From: Kiritimatiellia bacterium
GTDB lineage: Bacteria > Verrucomicrobiota > Kiritimatiellia > PWTM01
NCBI GenBank assembly: GCA_026417735.1
Contig: JAOACR010000018.1
Coordinates: 1 to 64,000, forward strand
Direction: 5' to 3'
DNA length: 64,000 bases
A program made the translations under genes and the position numbers. Below are positions 1-9,536 of this stretch, piece after piece. The notes under the pieces are model-generated. The model searched no databases and had not been told where the DNA came from. It saw only the letters and a list, made by a program, of their open reading frames with translations. How positions within the stretch are numbered: position 1 is the stretch's first letter; each line of letters starts with the position of its first letter.

Positions 1-975
1 GCGTACTGCGAAACGGACCGGGCGATCGGGGTCGCCTCCGGCCTCGACGCGTTGAAGCTCGCATTGCGAGCTCTTGAGATTGGACCGGGCGATGAGGTGA
101 TCACCGTCGCGAATAGCTTCGTCGCCACTGCGCTGGCGGTCTCCGCTGTCGGCGCGCGCCCGGTGCTCGTGGACTGTGAGCCCGAGGGGTTCACCATCAA
201 CGTCGCGGAGATTGAGGGGGCGATCACATCCCGCACGCGCGCGATCCTGCCAGTGCACCTATACGGTCATCCGGCAGAGATGGATGCGATCCGCTCGATC
301 GCCGCGCGGCACGGTCTGGAGGTGGTCGAGGATGCGGCGCAAGCGCACGGTGCGCGGTACCGCGGCCGGCGTTGCGGGTCGCTGGGGCGTATTGCGGCCT
401 TCAGTTTTTATCCCGGCAAGAATCTGGGCGCCTACGGGGATGGGGGTGCGGTGACGACGAACGATGCCGCGCTGGCCGACCGCGTTGCAACGCTGCGCAA
501 CTACGGCTCGAGGGTGAAGTACCGACATGAGGTGCTTGGTGAAAACAGCCGGCTGGACACGTTGCAGGCGGCGGTGCTGAACGCGAAGCTGCCGCACCTG
601 GATCGGTGGAATGCGGCGCGACGGCGCATTGCGGCCCACTATCGCGATCTGCTCGCGGGGGTGGGTGATCTGCGCCTCCCCGTGGCTCGCTCAGAGGTGG
701 AACATGTCTGGCACCTGTATGTGGTCCGCACCAGCCGTCGCGATGCGCTGTTGGAGTTCCTGCGTGCGCGCGGGATCGGCGCCTTGATCCACTATCCGAT
801 TCCGATTCACCTGCAGCCGGCCTACCGCGGCTACGGTTGGCGCGTGGGCCAGTTTCCCATCGCCGAGCAACTGGCGCGGGAGGTGCTTTCGCTGCCGATT
901 TATCCGGAGATGACGGAGCCGCAAGTCGAAGCGGTGACGGCGGCAGTCCGCGAGTTCTTCGACCGTGGCGGGTGA
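1..975 (+). CDS. DegT/DnrJ/EryC1/StrS family PLP aminotransferase (5' truncated)
   Basis: This family transfers an amino group onto nucleotide-linked keto-sugars (or related scaffolds) for O-antigen and exopolysaccharide synthesis. The frame is open from base 1, so the N-terminus lies outside the window; the visible part starts in the conserved [13 protein letters not shown] segment. The PLP lysine is in the motif [16 protein letters not shown] (AAG at 418-420), and the cofactor-binding region [11 protein letters not shown] is present. Only about 15-40 residues appear to be missing compared with the usual length of about 370. Its neighbours are sugar transferases, which supports a polysaccharide role. 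The exact sugar substrate cannot be read from the sequence. Confidence 0.93.
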   Translation, partial: AYCETDRAIGVASGLDALKLALRALEIGPGDEVITVANSFVATALAVSAVGARPVLVDCEPEGFTINVAEIEGAITSRTRAILPVHLYGHPAEMDAIRSIAARHGLEVVEDAAQAHGARYRGRRCGSLGRIAAFSFYPGKNLGAYGDGGAVTTNDAALADRVATLRNYGSRVKYRHEVLGENSRLDTLQAAVLNAKLPHLDRWNAARRRIAAHYRDLLAGVGDLRLPVARSEVEHVWHLYVVRTSRRDALLEFLRARGIGALIHYPIPIHLQPAYRGYGWRVGQFPIAEQLAREVLSLPIYPEMTEPQVEAVTAAVREFFDRGG

Positions 976-990
976 GCAAGGGCCGACAGT

Positions 991-2550
991 TCAGCTCTGG
1001 CGGTGGCGGGGCTCGGCTGGCGGAGGGGTGGGGGAACCTGCCACCGCGGCCGGTGTCACCGTGGGGGGGGAAGAATCGCTCGAGGGGACGGGACCGTCGG
1101 CACGCCCGCTGAGGATCACCCAGGCGGTCTTCCAGAGAATGGCGAGGTCGAGCAGCAGATTTGCGTTCCGGGCGTAGTAGATGTCGTACAGGATCGAAGT
1201 GCTGTACGGCATCGTTGGGTCGTGCGCCGCATGCACCTTCCAGAGGCCGGTGCAGCCAGGTTTCACGCGGAACCGCGTTTTTTGCCACTCGTTTTGAAGA
1301 TTATATTCGGAGGGCGGCAAAGGTCGCGGGCCAACCAGCGACATGTCACCGCGCAACACATTGAACAGCTGCGGCAACTCGTCCAGCGCCCACTTGCGCA
1401 GGAAGCGACCCACGGGCGTGACCATCGAGGCGTTGACCAGTTTCGTCGGCATGGGTTTGTCGGGGTTCGCGTACCCTTCCGCCAGTTTCGCGGTGCGAGT
1501 CATGTCCCGATCTGCCCCGACGTACATGGAACGGAACTTGTAGAACCGGAACGGACGCCCGTTCATGCCCACTCGTTCGCTGACGTACAGGATGGGTCCG
1601 GGCGAGGAGAGCCGCACCGCCAGCGCGATCGCCAACAGCAATGGCGAGAGCACCACGATCGCCAGCGCCGAGGCCACCACATCGAACAGCCGTTTCTGCA
1701 GCAACACGACGGGCCCGCTCTGAATGCTCCGCATGCGCAGAAACGGGATGTCGAAGTACGTGTCAGGATCCAGCCGCGAAGCGAGCGGCCGCGTCCGATC
1801 GGTGTGCACATCGACCCATCCAAACACGTGCACACACCGTTCGATCGCGTCCAGCAGCGCTTCCGGTGTGGTCTCGTCCGCGATCAGCACCGCGCCCTCA
1901 AGGTTGTAGAGGTCGACGAGGCGTTCGAGCTGGTGGAGCGAGCCGAGCACCGGAAGGCTGTCGGCGACTTCCTCCCCGGGCTTGCGGTGCTCGTCAATGA
2001 AGCCCACCACATTGAGGAAGACCCGGTGCTTTTCTTGCCGCACGCGGCGCGCAAAGGCGATGCTCGACTCGTTGACCCCCACCAGCGCGATCCGCCGGTG
2101 CAATGCGCCGCGCGCGGCGAATGCCAGCAGGGCGGGGAACACGAGGAGGCGATTGGCGCCGGTCGCAAGCAGCGTAAGTCCGCCCCACATCAGGATCACG
2201 AGCCGGGACTCAACGAAGAGCGACGACTTGGTTAGGTACTGCAGGATCAGATACGCACCGAGCAGCACGCCGATGGCCTTCACCAACTGAACCGCGGTCC
2301 AGGATCGGGACAACCAGACGCGGCGCTGATACAGCCGGTAGGCGCGAAACACCAGCGGCACCCCCACCGCCGCGAACAGGGCCACCAGCGCCACTTCCGG
2401 CAGAAGATAGCCCTCCCGGATCTCGATCACGTTGATGAACGGTCGGAACCGAAGGCGCATCGCGACGCCGAACGCGCCGAAGACGGCCGCAACGTCGGTG
2501 AGCACGAGGTAAACAACCGCGCGGCTCCAACGCTTGAGAGCCCAACCCAT
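991..2550 (-). CDS. polyprenyl-phosphate hexose-1-phosphate transferase (WbaP/WcaJ-like sugar transferase)
   Basis: Membrane enzyme that starts repeat-unit synthesis by loading a sugar phosphate onto undecaprenyl phosphate. The N-terminal half has about four hydrophobic helices and a CoA-binding-like region (IALVGVNESSIAFARRV). The C-terminal half is the bacterial sugar transferase domain: a hydrophobic entry helix (KRLFDVVASALAIVVLSPLL), then KFRSM, then LDELPQLFNVLRGDMSLVGPRP, and finally PGCTGLW. I chose the ATG at 2550 (MGWALKRW) over the one at 2586, because the longer form adds a polar tail before the first membrane segment. At about 519 residues it is normal for the family. It is divergent from a second sugar transferase at 2675. 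Confidence 0.92.
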   Translation of the reverse strand: MGWALKRWSRAVVYLVLTDVAAVFGAFGVAMRLRFRPFINVIEIREGYLLPEVALVALFAAVGVPLVFRAYRLYQRRVWLSRSWTAVQLVKAIGVLLGAYLILQYLTKSSLFVESRLVILMWGGLTLLATGANRLLVFPALLAFAARGALHRRIALVGVNESSIAFARRVRQEKHRVFLNVVGFIDEHRKPGEEVADSLPVLGSLHQLERLVDLYNLEGAVLIADETTPEALLDAIERCVHVFGWVDVHTDRTRPLASRLDPDTYFDIPFLRMRSIQSGPVVLLQKRLFDVVASALAIVVLSPLLLAIALAVRLSSPGPILYVSERVGMNGRPFRFYKFRSMYVGADRDMTRTAKLAEGYANPDKPMPTKLVNASMVTPVGRFLRKWALDELPQLFNVLRGDMSLVGPRPLPPSEYNLQNEWQKTRFRVKPGCTGLWKVHAAHDPTMPYSTSILYDIYYARNANLLLDLAILWKTAWVILSGRADGPVPSSDSSPPTVTPAAVAGSPTPPPAEPRHRQS

Positions 2551-2674
2551 TGCAAAAACATTACGCCGGAAAGGAGTGTGCGTCAACGATCCGAGGCTCT
2601 GGCCGCCGGAGCGGCCCGCCGCGGTTGCACAGGGGGGGGCGGAACGACAGGATAGATTTGCAGAGCGGGAATCG

Positions 2675-4042
2675 ATGAATCTTCGGCGATGGTGGGCGAG
2701 CGCGCTGGCGATGCTGGCGGCAGATTCCGTCGTGTTACTGGTATCGCTGCTGGTGGGCGACGGCGTTATGCGATGGGTCGCCGGTTCGCCGATCGCGCTG
2801 CGCTACAGCCTGTTGGTGATCCCCGCCTGGTGGCTCACCGCGCTGTGGAGCCGGACCGCACCGGGGTGGGGGCTGAATGCGGTTTCGGAGCTTCGAAAGC
2901 TGGAGCAATCGCTCGCACTGTTGTTCGGCTTTGTCGCCGTAGCGGTGTTCGTCGGACGAATGGGCGATGCGGCAAGCCGTGGTTCGTACCTGATCGCCTA
3001 CGCGTCGGCGGCGGTGCTGATGCCGGCGACGCGGGCGGGATTGCGCGCGTTCCTCTCGCGACAGCCGTGGTGGGGTGCGCACGCGGTGCTATACGGGCAT
3101 GGCCCTCTCGCGGAGGCGATCGCGCAGGTGCTAATCTCCGAGCCGGCGCTCGGCTATCGTCTTCGGGGCGTTTTCGGCGTGGAAAGCATTGCCGGCCTGC
3201 CTCGCCTTGGCGGTCTGATGGATGCGGCACCGGAGGTGGACACCGCGTTTTTTGTGGACCAGAACCTCGATGCGACGACGCGAGAGCGTCTGATGGAGGG
3301 CCCGCTCGCGAGCTATCGCCGGCTGATCGTGCTGCCCGACGTGCTCGATGCACCGTCAGTTTGGGTCGAGCCACGGGATTTTTCTGGAATTTTAGGGCTG
3401 GAGGCCACCAACAACCTGCTGGATCTGCGGGCGCGGGCGTTGAAGCGGGCGATGGACTTGGTCATTGCGCTGGTGCTGGCGCCCGTGTGGGGAGGGCTGC
3501 TCGGGCTGCTGGCGCTGCTTGTGTGGGCGGGCGACCGCCATGCGCCGTTCTTCTCGCAAGAGCGAGTGGGACGCAGTGGCCAACGGTTCCGAATGTGGAA
3601 GCTGCGGACGATGGTGCCGGACGCCGAAGCTCAACTTGCGGAGCGCCTCTTGCGCGATCCCGAGCTGCGGCGCGAGTGGGAGCAACGGGGGAAGCTCGCG
3701 CGGGACTGGCGCATTACGCCGGTGGGCCGGTTTCTGCGGCGATGGTCGCTCGATGAGCTGCCGCAGCTGTGGCATGTGCTGCGGGGGGAGATGTCGCTGG
3801 TGGGCCCGCGCCCGCTGCCGCCGTCTCATCACGCCGCGCTTTCGCCAACCGCGCGTTCGCTGCGTGAACGTGTGCGACCCGGCATGACGGGCCTCTGGCA
3901 AATCCGTGGCCGCAGCGAGACCGACGCCGACACCCTCGGCCGCTGGGACGCGTACTACGTTCGCAACTGGTCGGTCTGGCTCGATGCGATGATCCTCGTC
4001 CACACTCTGGGGGCGGTGCTGCGCGGTGATGGCGCCCGGTGA
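2675..4042 (+). CDS. second polyprenyl-phosphate sugar transferase (WcaJ/WbaP family)
   Basis: This 455-residue paralogue has the same architecture as the divergent neighbour: N-terminal membrane helices, a central nucleotide-binding-like region (HAVLYGHGPLAEAIAQVL) and a C-terminal transferase domain. The C-terminal domain shows FFSQERVGRSGQRFRMWKLRTM, SLDELPQLWHVLRGEMSLVGPRPLPP and RPGMTGLWQIRGRS. The frame is open from 2534, but the ATG at 2675 (MNLRRWWASALAMLAADSV) places the first membrane segment at the N-terminus and clears the opposing gene. It overlaps the next gene by about 14 bases, so the two are probably co-translated. Two initiating transferases side by side suggest two polymers or a switch in first sugar. 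Confidence 0.9.
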   Translation: MNLRRWWASALAMLAADSVVLLVSLLVGDGVMRWVAGSPIALRYSLLVIPAWWLTALWSRTAPGWGLNAVSELRKLEQSLALLFGFVAVAVFVGRMGDAASRGSYLIAYASAAVLMPATRAGLRAFLSRQPWWGAHAVLYGHGPLAEAIAQVLISEPALGYRLRGVFGVESIAGLPRLGGLMDAAPEVDTAFFVDQNLDATTRERLMEGPLASYRRLIVLPDVLDAPSVWVEPRDFSGILGLEATNNLLDLRARALKRAMDLVIALVLAPVWGGLLGLLALLVWAGDRHAPFFSQERVGRSGQRFRMWKLRTMVPDAEAQLAERLLRDPELRREWEQRGKLARDWRITPVGRFLRRWSLDELPQLWHVLRGEMSLVGPRPLPPSHHAALSPTARSLRERVRPGMTGLWQIRGRSETDADTLGRWDAYYVRNWSVWLDAMILVHTLGAVLRGDGAR

Positions 4043-4874
4043 GCTGCCGCCCGTCGCGGCCGGATCCCAGGTCGGCAACGGACCGCGCTTTGACGTGCTT
4101 GGGGTGCGGATCAGCGCGGTAAACCTGGACTCCGCCGCCCAACAGATTCTCGACACGGTGCTCAGCGGGCGCATCGGCCACGTTTGTGTAACCGGCGTCC
4201 ACGGAGTGATGGAGTGTCGGAAGGATCCTGTGCTGCTGGAGATTCACAACCACTCCCTCCTCACGGTGCCGGACGGAATGCCGTTGGTCTGGATTGGACG
4301 ACGGTGTGGCCAGCGGCAGGTTGGCCGGGTGTATGGTCCCGATCTTGTCCGGGATCTGCTCCGCCGGTGTTCGACTGCCGATGAGTTGCGATCGGCCGGC
4401 CACTTTTGGGCGGGGACGACGCAGCAGCGTTTGGAGCAACTGGTCGAAACCGTTCGGCGCGAATGGCCCGGAGTTCGGATCGCAGGATGCTGGGCCCCGC
4501 CGTACCGACTACTGGAGGAGGCCGAATGGCAGTATTTTGTGCGGCGTGTGAGGGAGACGGACGCCTCGCTCGTATGGATCGGCCTCAGCACGCCCCGACA
4601 GGAGCGTGTGGCGGCCGAGCTTGCGTTGCGGCTTCGCCGGGAACGACGAGAGTCCAGCAGGGGGCGGGGCGTCGTCGTGATCGGTGTCGGCGCCGCGTTT
4701 GACATCCTGGCGGGGGCAAGACGCGACGCGCCTCGATGGATCCAGCGGTCGGGCCTCCAGTGGGCATATCGGCTGCTCCAGGAACCCCGCCGGTTGGCGC
4801 CTCGATATCTACGGATCGTTCCGGCATTTCTCTGCGCATTTGCGATCGAGCAGTTGCGGCGTCGCCTCCGCTGA
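4029..4874 (+). CDS. WecG/TagA/CpsF family glycosyltransferase
   Basis: Glycosyltransferase family 26 enzymes add the second sugar (for example N-acetylmannosamine or its acid) to a polyprenyl-linked primer. The typical start is visible (FDVLGVRISAVNLDSAAQQIL), followed by VTGVHGVMECRKDP, TVPDGMPLVWIGR and RVYGPDL. Near the end there is VWIGLSTPRQERVAAE and GVGAAFDILAGARRDAPRW. Translation could begin at GTG 4026 or ATG 4029, both inside the end of the preceding transferase gene. Length (281 residues) is slightly above the 240-residue norm. Its position after an initiating sugar transferase matches its expected second step. Confidence 0.92.
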   Translation: MAPGELPPVAAGSQVGNGPRFDVLGVRISAVNLDSAAQQILDTVLSGRIGHVCVTGVHGVMECRKDPVLLEIHNHSLLTVPDGMPLVWIGRRCGQRQVGRVYGPDLVRDLLRRCSTADELRSAGHFWAGTTQQRLEQLVETVRREWPGVRIAGCWAPPYRLLEEAEWQYFVRRVRETDASLVWIGLSTPRQERVAAELALRLRRERRESSRGRGVVVIGVGAAFDILAGARRDAPRWIQRSGLQWAYRLLQEPRRLAPRYLRIVPAFLCAFAIEQLRRRLR

Positions 4875-5128
4875 GCGCGTGAGCGTGTGCTCTCTCCTGC
4901 GGTGCACGTTCGACTTCGCCCATGTTTGCTGGCTGCAGCGAGGGGAATCAGAGGGAGGGATTGCCGCCGCCGCAGCTTTGGCGGTGCCGCGGCAGACAGC
5001 CAGTGGATTGGGCGCGAAGTTGCCTGCCCATGTCCGCACCCATGAATCCAGAACCGCGGCGAGGCGTGCTTGACAGCGCAAGAGGGCGGGGTCATCGTGC
5101 GGCGCACTCGCAATCGCGGAGTGTCTGC

Positions 5129-6199
5129 ATGAAGCGGATCCTTTGGGTCACGGTGATCAGTCTGGTTTGCGCAGGCAGTGCCAGCGGCCAGCGTGCGCCG
5201 ATCCCGACGCTTGCGCGCGATCCTTACGCCGGTGCAATTGTAGTGGACGCGGCGGACGGCATGGTTCTGTTCGAAGACCGCGCGGACGCACCCGGCTACC
5301 CCGCCAGCATGCTGAAGCTGATGGGGCTGTTGCTGGTGCTGGAGGACGTTGAGGCGGGCCGCCGCAGGCTCGACGAGCCGGTGACGGCGACCGCGGAGGC
5401 GGCGAGCATGGGGGGATCGCAGGTCTATCTCCGGGAACACGAAGTCTTCCCGCTAGACGAACTGCTGTACGCGATGATGATCCAGTCGGCCAACGACGCG
5501 GCGGCAGCGGTGGCGATTCACTGTGCGGGGTCGCGCGCGGCGTTCGTCGAGCGCATGAACCGGAGGGCCGCGGAGCTGGGCATGACGGCGACGAGATTTT
5601 ATTCCGTCCATGGGCTGCCCCCAGCAGCGGGACAGTCGCCCGATGTCACCACCGCGCGCGACTTTGCGCGGTTGTGTCTCTACCTGGCACGACGACCGGC
5701 CGTCTTCCGTTACACCTCGGTTCGCACGCGGCCGTTCCGGGGCACAAACATGGTGATGCAATCGCACAACAACCTGCTGGGTACGTTCCCCGGCTGCGAC
5801 GGCTTCAAAACGGGCTACTTTCGCGCGGCGGGCTATTCGATCGCCGCCACTGCGCAGCGCGACGGGGCGCGGGTGATCGCGGTGGTCATGGGATCGACCA
5901 CGAAGGAGGGACGCGATCGCGTCGCCCGCGAACTACTGAATCGGGGGCTTGCTTCGGCGAAGCGACCCGCTGCCGGTGCCCCGGCGTCGCCGATCCCGCA
6001 AGCTTCGACCTCCACCGTCGTCTCCTCCTCTGCGGGCGCAGCTCCGTTGTCGACTGCGACCGCAACAGTGCCGACGCGCGCGACACCCTCCGCAGACACA
6101 CCTCGACGACACCGTCGAGTGTGGCCCGTCTTGTTGGTGGGGGCGGCGATCGCTGCGGCGTTGGTCTGGTCATATCAGCGACAGCAATGGGGCCGATGA
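5129..6199 (+). CDS. D-alanyl-D-alanine carboxypeptidase (peptidase S11, DacA/PBP5-like)
   Basis: Penicillin-binding enzyme that trims the terminal D-Ala from peptidoglycan stem peptides in the periplasm. A signal peptide is visible (MKRILWVTVISLVCAGSASG). The three serine-enzyme motifs are present: S60-M-L-K63, S120-A-N122 and K227-T-G229. The usual C-terminal beta domain and amphipathic anchor are replaced by an Ala/Pro/Thr-rich linker (about residues 275-325) and one transmembrane helix (about 331-347) ending in basic and polar residues. The ATG at 5129 is chosen because it starts the signal peptide. Upstream, TTGACA at 5070-5075 is a possible -35 element but lacks a convincing -10. The stop overlaps the next start as ATGA. 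Confidence 0.92.
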   Translation: MKRILWVTVISLVCAGSASGQRAPIPTLARDPYAGAIVVDAADGMVLFEDRADAPGYPASMLKLMGLLLVLEDVEAGRRRLDEPVTATAEAASMGGSQVYLREHEVFPLDELLYAMMIQSANDAAAAVAIHCAGSRAAFVERMNRRAAELGMTATRFYSVHGLPPAAGQSPDVTTARDFARLCLYLARRPAVFRYTSVRTRPFRGTNMVMQSHNNLLGTFPGCDGFKTGYFRAAGYSIAATAQRDGARVIAVVMGSTTKEGRDRVARELLNRGLASAKRPAAGAPASPIPQASTSTVVSSSAGAAPLSTATATVPTRATPSADTPRRHRRVWPVLLVGAAIAAALVWSYQRQQWGR

Positions 6200-7080
6200 T
6201 TGCGGGGGAGCCGCAAGCCGTTCCGCCTGACCGCCGGCGACGGCGTTGGCCGACGCCGGCCACGGTGGACGCGATTCGACGGTGGCGCTACTGGCCGCTC
6301 GATCTGTGGGAGGCGCTCACGGGCCGCCGTCCTCCGCTGATGCCTCCGCGTCGGCTGCGGTTCGTTGGCGAATCGGATTTTGAAGCCACGGGCCGTGAGT
6401 TTCTCGAGCTCTTTGTGCGGTATGGTGGCCTGACGCCGACGGACCGCGTCCTGGACGTTGGCTGCGGAATTGGCCGGATGGCGATTCCGCTCGCGACCGT
6501 TTTGCGCCCACCGGGCCATTATCTCGGATTTGATATCGTGCGGGCGGGCATCCACTGGTGCCAGCGCAACATTTCGGCGCGCTTTCCGCATATGCAGTTC
6601 GTTCATGCCGACGTCTTCAACTGGCACTACAATCCGAAAGGCCGAATTCGCGCGGAGGCGTACCGTTTCCCCTGTCCGGACGGCGATCGCAGCTTCGTGG
6701 TTCTGACCTCGGTGTTCACCCACATGTTGCGGCCTGCGGTCGAACACTATCTCGACGAAATCGCGCGCGTGCTGCGGCCGGGTGGGCGTTGCTTCGCGAC
6801 GTTCTTCCTGCTCACGCCGGAGTCGGAGGCCGTGATCGAGCGCGGTGGTGGACAGGTCCGGTTCGCCGAGCGGTTCGGCGAGGACCGTGTGGTCAGCCGC
6901 GAGGATCCGGAGGGTGCGATCGCGTTTCCCGAGCGTTACGTGCGGGGGGCGTTCGAGAGGCGAGGGCTCCGCATTCGAGACCCGATTCCCTACGGTCGCT
7001 GGGCGGACCGCGACGGTCCGACGCTGCAGGACATTGTGGTGGCGGTGAACGAGGGCCCGTCAGCGGCGATCTCAGGTTGA
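6196..7080 (+). CDS. class I SAM-dependent methyltransferase
   Basis: Rossmann-fold methyltransferase of unknown substrate. SAM-binding motif I is VLDVGCGIGRMAIPLA, followed by GFDIVRAGIHWCQRNI, the acidic motif VLTSVFTHML and the typical LDEIARVLRPGGRCFATFFL. The protein has about 294 residues and no signal peptide. The ATG at 6196 overlaps the stop of the upstream carboxypeptidase gene (ATGA), so the two are translationally coupled; an in-frame ATG at 6187 is an alternative. The coupling hints at an envelope-related substrate, such as a lipid or sugar, but that is inference. Confidence 0.88.
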   Translation: MIAGEPQAVPPDRRRRRWPTPATVDAIRRWRYWPLDLWEALTGRRPPLMPPRRLRFVGESDFEATGREFLELFVRYGGLTPTDRVLDVGCGIGRMAIPLATVLRPPGHYLGFDIVRAGIHWCQRNISARFPHMQFVHADVFNWHYNPKGRIRAEAYRFPCPDGDRSFVVLTSVFTHMLRPAVEHYLDEIARVLRPGGRCFATFFLLTPESEAVIERGGGQVRFAERFGEDRVVSREDPEGAIAFPERYVRGAFERRGLRIRDPIPYGRWADRDGPTLQDIVVAVNEGPSAAISG

Positions 7081-8088
7081 GCCGATGTGCAACATCTGCA
7101 TCGCTTCTGCTGCGACGCGGCTCGGGTGCAGGTTGCGCAGGCAGGCGTGATCGCCGCGCGCGCATCGATCGGACAGGCACGGCATGCACGGAAGGGGCGG
7201 CACGCTCAGCACGCGGGAGCGTGCGCCGTAGGGGCCAGTGCGGACCGGGTCCGTGGGGCCGAAGAGCGCCAGCACTGGCACCCCCAGTGCGGCGGCCAGG
7301 TGCATGGGGCCGGAGTCGACGGTGATCGCGAGGTCCGCGTGGGTGAGCAGACTTCCCAGCTGCGCGAGCGAGGTGCGGCCCGCGAGATTGATCACGCGTT
7401 CTGCCGGCGCAGTGCCGGCGGCGATCGCCTCGGCCACCGGGCGGTCCTGTTCCGAGCCGATGATCCACACCGTTGCGCCCTGTGCCAACAGTCGCGCCGC
7501 GAGCGCGTGGAAAAACTCGACCGGCCAGTTTTTTGTTGGCCATCTTGAGCACGGTACCAGCGCAATCCGTGGTGGCGGGCCTGGCGGTACGCTCGGTGGG
7601 AATCGCAGCGGAAACTCGACGGGCGTCTCTGGCCAACCGAGCCAGCGAATGAGGTCGGCGACCTCCAACACCGCGTGGCGGTTTCGGTTGGGTGGCCCCG
7701 CGACGGCCGTGTAGAGCCACCGAGTGCCCTCCCGCGCAAAGGAGGGTCCCACCCGCAGCCGCGCGCGAGCCAGACATGCCGGGACCGCGCTCTTCAAAAG
7801 GCCCTGTAGATCGGCCACCAGATCGTATCGTGCGCGCCGCAGATCCCAAAAGAACCGCCAGCGATCCCGTAGGCCACCGCGGCGTGGGAAGAGCAGGATC
7901 CGGGTGACGTCCGGACAGGCACGTACGAGGTCGGCGAACTCGGGCTGGACCAGCCAGTCCACCTCGGCGCCGCTGACCGCTCTCAGGTTGTGGACCGTCG
8001 GCAGCGCGTGGACGACATCGCCGAGAGAACTGAGTTTGACCACGAGAATCCGCCGCACATCGGCGGGCGCTGGAGGGGACGGCCTCAC
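7072..8088 (-). CDS. glycosyltransferase family 9 (ADP-heptose:LPS heptosyltransferase-like)
   Basis: Adds heptose, or a related sugar, to the lipopolysaccharide core at the inner membrane. The family start VKLSSLGDVVHALPTVHNL is clear. The C-terminal donor site shows LAGRTSLAQLGSLLTHADL, then ITVDSGPMHLAAALGVPVLALFGPTDP. The frame is open far upstream, but the start is set at GTG 8088, which overlaps the stop of the preceding gene as GTGA and gives a normal 338-residue protein. It is the last gene of a minus-strand run with an M50 protease and a GH5-like hydrolase. Its 3' end overlaps the convergent methyltransferase gene by a few bases. Confidence 0.92.
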   Translation of the reverse strand: MRPSPPAPADVRRILVVKLSSLGDVVHALPTVHNLRAVSGAEVDWLVQPEFADLVRACPDVTRILLFPRRGGLRDRWRFFWDLRRARYDLVADLQGLLKSAVPACLARARLRVGPSFAREGTRWLYTAVAGPPNRNRHAVLEVADLIRWLGWPETPVEFPLRFPPSVPPGPPPRIALVPCSRWPTKNWPVEFFHALAARLLAQGATVWIIGSEQDRPVAEAIAAGTAPAERVINLAGRTSLAQLGSLLTHADLAITVDSGPMHLAAALGVPVLALFGPTDPVRTGPYGARSRVLSVPPLPCMPCLSDRCARGDHACLRNLHPSRVAAEAMQMLHIGST

Positions 8089-9533
8089 GGCTTTGGCGCG
8101 CCGCCGGAGCGACGCCACCGCAACACAAGAGAGCGGCGCGCGTCCGGCAGCACAATCGAGGGACCAGCCGCTGCGATCGTCACACGGCGGTCGGCCCACG
8201 GGTCGTACAGCACAATGCGACCGTCGGGTGGTCCCCCGCCCAACGGCTCGAGTGGCACGCGCAAGCCGATGAGTGAGGGGGCGGGGTCGCCGCGCTCCAG
8301 CTCGGCGCGCCAATCGGCACGACCGTCGCGGCACCATGCCAGCGCGGTGCGGCGACCGATCAGCGCGTACACGCGCAATGGTGGCGCTGCGGTCCACACC
8401 ACCGGCTGGGGCGCTTCGGTGATGGGGTCAAACTCTTCCACCGCGGCCGCAAATCGCCCGAAATGCCACCAAAGATTCAGTTCGGCGACGTACTGGTCCC
8501 AGTGCCACGGCTGGCCGCTGCCGGCCGCCCCCGCGAAAAACGGTGCGAACAACACATCGTGCAGCAGCGTGCCTTCGCGGTCCCGTCCGTACAGCCGAAA
8601 CGGGCCGGAGTGACGCGGCTCCACGGCGCCGCCCTCCGCCAGCAGCAGCGGTCGGTCGGTGGTCATCGCGGCGAGCTCCGTCACCGCGTCAGCCACCAGC
8701 ACGTCCATCGGCCCGTGACAGACGACCAGGCCGGTGCCCAAATTCAAATAGCGGTGAACCTGCGCAACGTCGTTGCCCTTCATCACCGAATAGCGGCGGT
8801 ACAGGGATCGGTCGCCCTCAGACTCGAGGCTGCCGAGGCTCTGCATCACGAGGTGGCGGGGGAACCGCCGCCGCGCCTCGGCAAGCATGTCGGCGGTCCA
8901 CTGCGCTTGGCTTGCCGGCGAGCCGCGGGCGGCGTTGATTTCGTTCCACAGTTCCCAGCCGAAGATCTCGGGCCGGTCACGAAAGCGTGCGGCCAGCCAA
9001 TCGAGCCGCGCCAGATACAGACGCCGCCCGATGTCTCCGTTCCACCACTCGTCCATCGACCGCAGCGGTCCGCCGCGGGAAACGTGGTACATTGCGCGCA
9101 ACGCCCATGGCTGGCGCGCAGACGCGGGGTCAATCTCGCGGAAAAAGTCGAGTGTGATTTTGACGCGCACTCCGCGGCGGCTGCAGAGCTCCAGCAGCTC
9201 GCCAAGGCGCTGCGCGATCGTTTCGTCGAACACGCCGGGCGCGGTTTCGGGACACCACCAAGAGTGCCAGAGCCAGATGCGGATCAAGTTGCCGCGATGG
9301 TCCGCCAGCGCATTCACCCAGCCGGCCATTGTCTCGCGCTCCCGCCCGCGACCGTGGTGCAGTGGATGAACCATGTTCAGGCCGTTCGGAATGAAGGGAC
9401 GGCCATCGGTGGTCTCGAAATACCGGGGATGCCGGGGGCTCACGCGGATGAACTCCGCGGCCGGGGTGCGGGCGCCCGCGACGGGCAGAACCACTAGCGC
9501 CACCAGCAGCCGGACCGACGGCGGAGCCCGCAC
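8085..9533 (-). CDS. secreted glycoside hydrolase, GH5-like TIM barrel
   Basis: Putative exported glycosidase of clan GH-A type. A short signal peptide (VRLLVALVVLPVAGARTPAAE) is followed by a domain starting at FIRVSPRHPRYFETTDGRPFIPNG, common in GH5-like and collagenase-like barrels. The probable acid/base is E198 in WELWNEIN, and the probable nucleophile is E300 in LLLAEGG. The C-terminal 130 residues look like a beta-sandwich domain. The start is GTG at 9533; a purine-rich GGAAGGAG stands about 7 bases upstream on this strand. It overlaps the heptosyltransferase start by 4 bases. The substrate is unknown. Confidence 0.82.
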   Translation of the reverse strand: MRAPPSVRLLVALVVLPVAGARTPAAEFIRVSPRHPRYFETTDGRPFIPNGLNMVHPLHHGRGRERETMAGWVNALADHRGNLIRIWLWHSWWCPETAPGVFDETIAQRLGELLELCSRRGVRVKITLDFFREIDPASARQPWALRAMYHVSRGGPLRSMDEWWNGDIGRRLYLARLDWLAARFRDRPEIFGWELWNEINAARGSPASQAQWTADMLAEARRRFPRHLVMQSLGSLESEGDRSLYRRYSVMKGNDVAQVHRYLNLGTGLVVCHGPMDVLVADAVTELAAMTTDRPLLLAEGGAVEPRHSGPFRLYGRDREGTLLHDVLFAPFFAGAAGSGQPWHWDQYVAELNLWWHFGRFAAAVEEFDPITEAPQPVVWTAAPPLRVYALIGRRTALAWCRDGRADWRAELERGDPAPSLIGLRVPLEPLGGGPPDGRIVLYDPWADRRVTIAAAGPSIVLPDARRSLVLRWRRSGGAPKP

Positions 9534-9536
9534 GAG

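Noticed and set aside
401-1288. 295-codon open frame on the minus strand
   Set aside because: It runs antisense across the DegT and sugar transferase genes, with Arg/Pro-rich composition typical of shadow frames in GC-rich DNA.
2551-2674. Divergent promoter between the two sugar transferase genes (TTGCAC at 2625)
   Set aside because: No -10 element lies at acceptable spacing; the region surely holds promoters but I cannot place them.
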